DNA of 38,562 nucleotides from an uncultured Saprospiraceae bacterium (GTDB taxonomy: Bacteria; Bacteroidota; Bacteroidia; Chitinophagales; Saprospiraceae), in the NCBI GenBank assembly GCA_937928575.1, contig CALFWW010000259.1, positions 1-38,562 on the forward strand. The letters run 5' to 3'. The position numbers and the translations under genes are program-made. Numbering within the stretch: the stretch's first letter is position 1; each line of letters begins with the position of its first letter. The notes beneath the pieces were generated by a model. That model had not been told where the DNA came from and ran no database searches. It saw only the letters and a program-made list of their open reading frames with translations. Below are positions 33,107 to 38,562 of the stretch, piece after piece.

Positions 33107-34075
33107 ATGAATAGAAGACCAAGAAGAAATAGAAAAAACGAAGCCGTTCGTTCAATGGTTCGAGAAACCAGTTTATCCACTTCGAATTTAGTGTACCCAA
33201 TTTTTTTAGAAGATGGTTCCCACATCAAAACGGAAATCAAATCATTGCCTGGAAATTATAGATTCTCACCCGATCTAGCACTGGAAGAAATGAAATCTTG
33301 TGTAGAACTGGGATTGACCAACTTCATTTTATTTCCTGCGATTCCTGAAAAGTTGAAAGACAAAACAGCAACCCATAGTTACTCCTCTGCCAATTTTTAC
33401 TTAACAGCAGCAAATCTTTTCAAAGATAAATTACCGGAAGCTACGCTAATTAGTGACGTGGCAATGGACCCATATAGTTCGGATGGACATGATGGCTATG
33501 TTGAGAATGGAGAAATTATCAATGACATTACGTTACCAATTTTGGAGAAAATGGCAATTGCGCAAGCGGAAGCTGGATTCGATATCTTAGGTCCTTCCGA
33601 TATGATGGACGGTAGAGTTGGTGCAATACGTGATGCATTAGATAACAAAGGATTTACAAATACTTCGATTATGTCTTATACGGCTAAATATGCAAGTGCT
33701 TTTTATGGCCCTTTCAGAGATGCATTGGACTCCGCTCCAAAAGCAGGTGACAAGAAAACCTACCAAATGGATCCCGCTAATAAAACAGAAGCATTAATCG
33801 AAGCAGAACTAGATACACTAGAAGGTGCAGATTTTTTAATGGTCAAACCTGCTTTAAATTATCTAGATGTCATTCATTTACTTAAAGAAAATTTTGACTT
33901 ACCAATTGCTGCCTATCACGTCAGTGGAGAATGCGCAATGTTGACTGCTGCTTGCCAAAATGGTTGGTTGGATTTTGATAAAGCGATGCCAGAAACTTTG
34001 TTGAGCATAAAGAGAGCTGGTGCAGACGTGATAATTACTTACTTTGCGAAGGATTTTGCACAGATGGTTATGTAA
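33107..34075 (+). CDS. hemB: Delta-aminolevulinic acid dehydratase
   Basis: 322 residues from ATG 33107 (MNRRPRRNRKNEAVRSM), the start that matches typical HemB. A TTG 18 bp upstream (33089) would add six residues. Active-site Lys residues lie in SYTAKYASAFYGPF (about 194) and in MVKPAL (247). The metal loop reads DVAMDPYSSDGHDGY, with Asp and no Cys, so a magnesium-type enzyme rather than the zinc type. It condenses two 5-aminolevulinates to porphobilinogen in heme synthesis. It lies just after the tandem repeat. Confidence 0.95.
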   Translation: MNRRPRRNRKNEAVRSMVRETSLSTSNLVYPIFLEDGSHIKTEIKSLPGNYRFSPDLALEEMKSCVELGLTNFILFPAIPEKLKDKTATHSYSSANFYLTAANLFKDKLPEATLISDVAMDPYSSDGHDGYVENGEIINDITLPILEKMAIAQAEAGFDILGPSDMMDGRVGAIRDALDNKGFTNTSIMSYTAKYASAFYGPFRDALDSAPKAGDKKTYQMDPANKTEALIEAELDTLEGADFLMVKPALNYLDVIHLLKENFDLPIAAYHVSGECAMLTAACQNGWLDFDKAMPETLLSIKRAGADVIITYFAKDFAQMVM

Positions 34076-34187
34076 AATATTTTGTTAATCTATATACATT
34101 AGATAATTTTTCAATATATAATCTAAACTTTTAATCTATAATCACGTAAATTAGTTGGATGAAATGTTCACTAACCAAATAATAATT

Positions 34188-34517
34188 ATGGCAAAAAAAA
34201 GAAAAACTTTAGACACAAGATTCACAAAGACTCAAATAGTCAATCAAATCGCTGAAGACAACCAGCTTACTAAAAAGCAAGTAGACGGTGTACTTGAATC
34301 TTTAGGTGAAATAATTCAGCTTCACATTAAGAAAAAATCAGTAGGAGAATTCGTTCTTCCAGGTTTACTAAAAATTCAAACAGTTAGAAAGCCAGCCCGT
34401 AAGGCTCGTAAAGGAATCAATCCGTTTACAAAGCAAGAGCAAATGTTCAAAGCTAAGCCGGCATCGACTGCTGTAAAAGTCCGTGCACTGAAGAAATTGA
34501 AAGAGATGGCGAATTAG
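34188..34517 (+). CDS. HU-family DNA-binding protein
   Basis: 109 residues from the ATG at 34188 (MAKKRKTLDTRFTKTQIV). A TTG at 34155 would add 11 residues but gives a poor start. Helical part FTKTQIVNQIAEDNQLTKKQVDGVLESLGEIIQLH is HU/IHF-like. The beta-arm region is VRKPARKARKGINPFTKQEQMFKAKP. It binds DNA and organises the nucleoid. It is short of a classical HU start and has a longer N-terminal tail. A terminator follows. Confidence 0.88.
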   Translation: MAKKRKTLDTRFTKTQIVNQIAEDNQLTKKQVDGVLESLGEIIQLHIKKKSVGEFVLPGLLKIQTVRKPARKARKGINPFTKQEQMFKAKPASTAVKVRALKKLKEMAN

Positions 34518-34550
34518 TGATTGCTCAAATTTCTAACAATAACAATGCAC

Positions 34551-34587
34551 AAAAAGCATAGCGCCGTAAAAGGTGCTATGCTTTTTT
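34551..34587 (+). terminator. Terminator after the HU gene
   Basis: AAAAAGCATAGCGCC (34551-34565) pairs with GGTGCTATGCTTTTT (34572-34586) around GTAAAA, one wobble, then a T-run. It lies 34 bp after the HU stop. Confidence 0.92.
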
Positions 34588-34636
34588 CATTAAATGATCT
34601 GCCAATTTGAACTTATACAAATTGAATCCTATAAAC

Positions 34637-34673
34637 AAAAAACTGCCGTGTGCTAAGCATACGGCAGTTTTTT
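34637..34673. terminator. Second terminator, between HU and the sigma gene
   Basis: AAAAAACTGCCGT (34637-34649) pairs perfectly with ACGGCAGTTTTTT (34661-34673). It is symmetric and probably ends the minus-strand sigma gene (stop at 34793), although it lies 120 nt beyond. A short plus-strand transcript between the two terminators is also possible. Confidence 0.85.
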
Positions 34674-34792
34674 GTTAGAATAATCATTGAAGAAAACCCG
34701 GCAATTAATAATCAGGCGTTCTCAAATCTTATTCACGAGAACACACTCCTATCTGCAAATAAAGGAGCAAATTATTAGTTACGCCAAATTAA

Positions 34793-35374
34793 TTACTGAA
34801 GGGTTACTTCTTTTTCCTCGATCAGTTTACGGATATTGATCAAAGCATATCTCATTCTTCCAAGAGCAGTATTGATACTTACTCTAGTTAATTGAGAAAT
34901 TTCTTTGAAACTCATATCGGCATAATGTCTCAGGATGACCACCTCTCTTTGCTCTGGTGGAAGTAGATCCACCAATTTTCTAATTTTTTCATGTGTCTGA
35001 GACTTCATGATTTTTTCTTCTGCATTTTCTTCATTCAGTGGAATGATATCAAGGATATCAAAAGTATCCGTGGCAGAAACCTTAGGATTACGTTTGTTTC
35101 TACGGAAATGATCAACGCACATGTTATAGGAAATACGCATTGCCCATTGGACAAATTTTCCTTCATGATTGTACTTACCTTTACGTAAAGTATCAATGAT
35201 TTTGATAAATACTTCTTGGAAGATGTCTTCCGCGAGTGCTTTATCTTTCACGAATAAATAAATGGAAGTGTAAATCTTACTCTTGTGGCGAGTAAGTAAT
35301 TCTTCGAATGCTCTATCATCTCCGTCTAAATAACGGGTAATAAGCTCTTGATCCATAAGCGGCGTAACTTGCAT
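34793..35374 (-). CDS. ECF-type RNA polymerase sigma factor
   Basis: 193 residues. Region 2 has AFEELLTRHKSKIYTSIYLFV, DKALAEDIFQEVFIKI and FVQWAMRISYNMCVDHFRR. Region 4 has LLPPEQREVVILRHYADMSFKEISQLTRVSINTALGRMRYALINIRK. This matches the small ECF family. It directs RNA polymerase to a subset of promoters, often in response to envelope or other stress. No anti-sigma gene lies beside it, which is unusual for membrane-linked ECF factors. Start at 35374 (MQVTPLM...) or a few codons later (MDQELI). Confidence 0.95.
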   Translation of the reverse strand: MQVTPLMDQELITRYLDGDDRAFEELLTRHKSKIYTSIYLFVKDKALAEDIFQEVFIKIIDTLRKGKYNHEGKFVQWAMRISYNMCVDHFRRNKRNPKVSATDTFDILDIIPLNEENAEEKIMKSQTHEKIRKLVDLLPPEQREVVILRHYADMSFKEISQLTRVSINTALGRMRYALINIRKLIEEKEVTLQ

Positions 35375-35953
35375 AACTACAATATTTAACTGTTAAGAAT
35401 AAAATATTAAGTGTAGAAGTTAAAAGCTTATAAATTTCGAATTTCGTTAGTAATAAAATTTAGTGGAAATGGGTTTTATCCCGATCGTGTTACTAATGTA
35501 TATAGAAAATCCTTCCAAAACCAGTTTTTTTTCTTTGGTTAACAAAAAATTAACTGATTATAAATAATTCTAACACAATAAATTGAAAACCTTAACATCG
35601 GGTTATCAAGGAGTTAGGAATCTGATTAAAGGTGAAATACTGTTTTTTTAAATGTTAATTTTCTTTGAATAATATTTTTTCATATTTAGGTTTTGACAAA
35701 TTTGCGCCAATTTTTAGGAAATGAACATAATTTTCTCCAATCACTCACCCTATTGTCAAATTAATATTTAAAATTATAATCCAGATACATTAAAGTTGGT
35801 GTGTAATAATATTTAAATTCGAGTCTTCTAAGTTGAAAAAGCAACAGGGCATATAATTTCTCCTCTTTTAGCATTTGGATATCGATCTATTTTTAATTCG
35901 AGTAAGCGGAAGCGCAGGGGATAATTATTTTTAATTTTTAATTCTTTCATACT
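35375..35953. other. Intergenic region between the sigma gene and uvrA
   Basis: 579 bp, very AT-rich. I see no credible ORF, tRNA, terminator or strong repeat. It holds the divergent promoters of the sigma gene and uvrA. No clear TTG/TAnnTTTG pair stands out on either strand. Confidence 0.6.
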
Positions 35954-38562
35954 ATGGCCACTAAAAAAAGTGCAGTCTTGACTAAACCCGTCAACAAGAA
36001 AAAGAAAAAAACCGCGGATGATGGCATCTATATAAAAGGTGCAAAAGGGAATAACTTAAAAAATGTCGATCTCTTTTTACCACGAAATAAATTAATCGTA
36101 GTGACCGGCGTATCTGGTTCAGGGAAATCCTCCATTACCATGGATACCCTATATGCAGAAGGTCAACGCAGATATGTCGAATCCTTATCTTCTTACGCTC
36201 GTCAGTTTTTGATGCGGATGAAAAAACCAGAGGTCGATTACATCAAAGGAATTTCACCAGCGATTGCGATCGAACAAAAAGTGAGTACCACCAATGCTAG
36301 AAGTACCGTTGGTTCTTTGACGGAGATCTATGATTACTTGAGATTGTTGTATGCCCGTATTGGTATCACCTACTCCCCAATTTCTGGAAAAATTGTCAAA
36401 AAGCATGAAGTATCTGATGTAGTGGATTATATCCAATCTTTAAAAGAAGGCACCAAGATCATGTTGATGATTCCATTGTCTTTGAAATATAAAGAAAGAA
36501 CATTAAAACAAGAATTGACCTTATTGTTGCAAAAAGGATACACTAGAGTATTTTACAAAAAAGAATTGTTAGAAATTGAGGATGTTTTAGAAAATAAAAA
36601 AATCAAGTCAGACAAAAGTGTTACCGCATTTGAAAAACAAGGCATGGCAATTTTGATCGATCGATTTGTTGTCAAAAAAGAGGATGAGGATAATATCAAG
36701 AGAATTGCGGATTCTGTCCAAACCGCATTTTCTGAAAGTGAAGGAGATGCGATTTTAGATATCGTCGATGGAAAGCAAGTGGCTTGGAACAATCGCTTCG
36801 AATTAGATGGTATGTTGTTTTTAGAGCCCAATCATCAATTGTTCAATTTCAATAATCCATATGGTGCTTGCCCAACTTGTGAAGGATATGGAAAAACAAT
36901 GGGGATTGATGAAGACAAAGTAGTTCCTCTCAAAACAATAAGCGTACATGAAGGTGCGATTGCGTGTTGGAAAGGGGAAAAGAATGGACAATGGTTGAAA
37001 GAGTTTTTGAAAAATGCACACCACTTTGATTTCCCAGTTCATCGTCCTTACTTCGAATTAACAAAAAAAGAAAAGAAAACCCTTTGGTACGGAAACGAAC
37101 ATGTCTATGGCATCAATGAATTTTTTGAAAGACTAGAGGAAAAGACGTATAAGATTCAAAATCGAGTAATGCTTGCACGTTATCGAGGTAAGACGACTTG
37201 CAAAACCTGTGATGGTGGTCGATTGAGAATTGAGTCTACCTATATCAAAGTCGGAGGTAGCCCAATTACGGACTTAGTCGAAATGCCGATTGATGAATTA
37301 CTCCAATTTTTCAAAAAAATAAAACTCAGTAAAAACGACCAAATTATTGCCAAACGTTTAATTCATGAAGTAGTCAACCGATTGAATTTTATGATGGATG
37401 TCGGACTGAATTACTTGACATTGGATCGGATTTCATCAACGCTAAGTGGTGGAGAGACTCAACGAATTAACCTAACAAGAACTTTGGGAAGTAACTTGAC
37501 AAGCTCTCTTTACATTTTGGATGAACCGAGTGTGGGTTTGCATCCGCGTGATACCAAAAGACTAGTCGATGTACTGAAGTCACTTCGAGATTTGGGAAAT
37601 ACCGTTGTTGTGGTGGAGCATGAAGAAGACATAATTCGCAATGCTGATTATCTGGTAGACATGGGGCCTGAAGCTGGTATCAATGGTGGACATTTGGTTT
37701 ATGCTGGCGATTATAAAAAAATTGCTAAAGATGCAAAAGACAGTTTGACCGCTAAATATCTTACTGGAAAAATGGGTATTGAATTGCCAGCAAGAAGAAG
37801 AAAAGTGGTCGATTTCATTGAGATCAAAGGTGCCACTCAACACAACCTTAAAAATATTGATGTCAAATTTCCACTCAATACATTAACGGTTGTAAGTGGT
37901 GTTTCTGGTTCTGGAAAAACAACTTTGGTCAAACAGATTTTGTATCCGGCATTAAAAGAACAATTGAATATTCCACATCCAACTTCTCCTGGAAATTTCA
38001 GAGAGTTGACGGGTTCTGTCAAATTGATCAATCAAATTGAAATGGTCAATCAAAAACCGATTGGAAAATCTTCTCGCTCCAATCCGGTGACGTACGTGAA
38101 GGCATATGATGCGATCCGGAAGTTGATGACAAATCAGCAATTATCAAAAATAAAAGGATTCCAGCCAAAGCATTTTTCTTTCAATGTGGATGGTGGTCGA
38201 TGTGATGCTTGTAAAGGTGAAGGTGAACAAGTGGTGGAAATGCAATTCTTGGCAGATGTCCGTTTGATTTGTGAAGATTGTAAAGGACAACGTTTCAAAA
38301 ATGAAGTGTTGGATGTCCGATTCAAAGACAAAAACATTCATGATATTCTGAACTTAAGCATTGAAGAAGCACTCGATTTTTTCAATGACAATAAGGATAT
38401 CATTTCTAAAATCAAACCATTGGATGATGTTGGTTTAGGTTATATCAAACTTGGTCAATCGTCCAGTACTTTATCAGGTGGTGAAGCACAACGTGTCAAA
38501 CTCGCTTCTTTCCTAACAAAAGACAAGCAAAAAGATCATGTCTTCTTCATTTTCGATGAACC
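35954..38562 (+). CDS. uvrA: UvrABC excinuclease subunit A, 3' end outside window
   Basis: The first 869 codons from ATG 35954; the frame is open to the window edge. A Lys-rich N-terminal tail (about 1-22) is followed by IKGAKGNNLKNVDL and Walker A GVSGSGKSS at about 52. The ABC signature LSGGETQRINL, then LDEPSVGLHPRD, follow. A second Walker A GVSGSGKTT begins at about 649. The Zn-finger CxxC pairs are GACPTCEGYG, CKTCDGGR, GRCDACKGEG and CEDCKGQRF. UvrA detects DNA lesions and loads UvrB. The visible part ends in the second ABC signature (LSGGEAQRVKLA) and Walker B (IFDE). Confidence 0.97.
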   Translation, partial: MATKKSAVLTKPVNKKKKKTADDGIYIKGAKGNNLKNVDLFLPRNKLIVVTGVSGSGKSSITMDTLYAEGQRRYVESLSSYARQFLMRMKKPEVDYIKGISPAIAIEQKVSTTNARSTVGSLTEIYDYLRLLYARIGITYSPISGKIVKKHEVSDVVDYIQSLKEGTKIMLMIPLSLKYKERTLKQELTLLLQKGYTRVFYKKELLEIEDVLENKKIKSDKSVTAFEKQGMAILIDRFVVKKEDEDNIKRIADSVQTAFSESEGDAILDIVDGKQVAWNNRFELDGMLFLEPNHQLFNFNNPYGACPTCEGYGKTMGIDEDKVVPLKTISVHEGAIACWKGEKNGQWLKEFLKNAHHFDFPVHRPYFELTKKEKKTLWYGNEHVYGINEFFERLEEKTYKIQNRVMLARYRGKTTCKTCDGGRLRIESTYIKVGGSPITDLVEMPIDELLQFFKKIKLSKNDQIIAKRLIHEVVNRLNFMMDVGLNYLTLDRISSTLSGGETQRINLTRTLGSNLTSSLYILDEPSVGLHPRDTKRLVDVLKSLRDLGNTVVVVEHEEDIIRNADYLVDMGPEAGINGGHLVYAGDYKKIAKDAKDSLTAKYLTGKMGIELPARRRKVVDFIEIKGATQHNLKNIDVKFPLNTLTVVSGVSGSGKTTLVKQILYPALKEQLNIPHPTSPGNFRELTGSVKLINQIEMVNQKPIGKSSRSNPVTYVKAYDAIRKLMTNQQLSKIKGFQPKHFSFNVDGGRCDACKGEGEQVVEMQFLADVRLICEDCKGQRFKNEVLDVRFKDKNIHDILNLSIEEALDFFNDNKDIISKIKPLDDVGLGYIKLGQSSSTLSGGEAQRVKLASFLTKDKQKDHVFFIFDE

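Noticed and set aside
34155..34187. A TTG start for the HU-like protein
   Set aside because: The extra 11 residues are not HU-like, and the ATG at 34188 begins MAKKRK.

Overview
The window is AT-rich chromosomal DNA from a gliding or secreting member of the Bacteroidota, probably close to the Saprospiria. The main evidence is a complete porP/sprF-gldK-gldL-gldM-gldN cluster (the type IX secretion system, T9SS, core and motor), several secreted proteins with T9SS C-terminal sorting domains, promoters of the Bacteroidota form TTG-N19..21-TAnnTTTG, and a metal-permease gene with a DtxR-type tail. No lineage marker such as 16S rRNA is present, so the order-level placement is inference.

Layout. 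Positions 1-1820 hold a minus-strand array of 12 recognisable but divergent tRNA genes (His, Gln, Phe, Met, Gly, Ala, Ile, Val, Met, Lys, Arg, Asn in transcription order). The array contains a strong terminator and a roughly 300-bp hairpin-rich stretch with degenerate tRNA-like parts. One tRNA gene (Arg-ACG) carries a 28-nt palindrome inside its T-loop. Positions 1995-10086 are the T9SS region on the minus strand: porP/sprF, gldK, gldL, gldM, gldN, and then, beyond a terminator and about 600 bp, a second full-length gldM. Between gldN and the second gldM sits a 212-bp repeat bounded by inverted repeats that contains a 54-codon ORF. A second, divergent copy starts the window and abuts the tRNA array.

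Positions 10308-15715 carry a metallo-beta-lactamase-fold hydrolase, an outer-membrane barrel, a lipoprotein, an exopolyphosphatase, a zinc/manganese-type ABC permease fused to a DtxR-like regulator with a perfect palindrome just upstream of its promoter, and rbfA. Positions 15868-22132 hold recG, a small T9SS cargo protein and a two-gene fatty-acid beta-oxidation operon. Positions 22291-31122 hold a small membrane/coiled-coil protein, a frameshifted T9SS cargo remnant, a giant T9SS type-B cargo, ahcY, two 101-bp repeats and a secreted metalloprotease. Positions 31297-38562 hold a hupE/DUF6702/yidD group, a triplicated 118-bp repeat that starts within the yidD tail, hemB, an HU-like protein, an ECF sigma factor and the first 869 codons of uvrA.

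The most unusual features are the divergent tRNA array with its palindrome-interrupted tRNA-Arg, the ORF-bearing repeat family whose reading frame is kept between two divergent copies, and the second GldM. Most other genes are ordinary housekeeping or T9SS genes.
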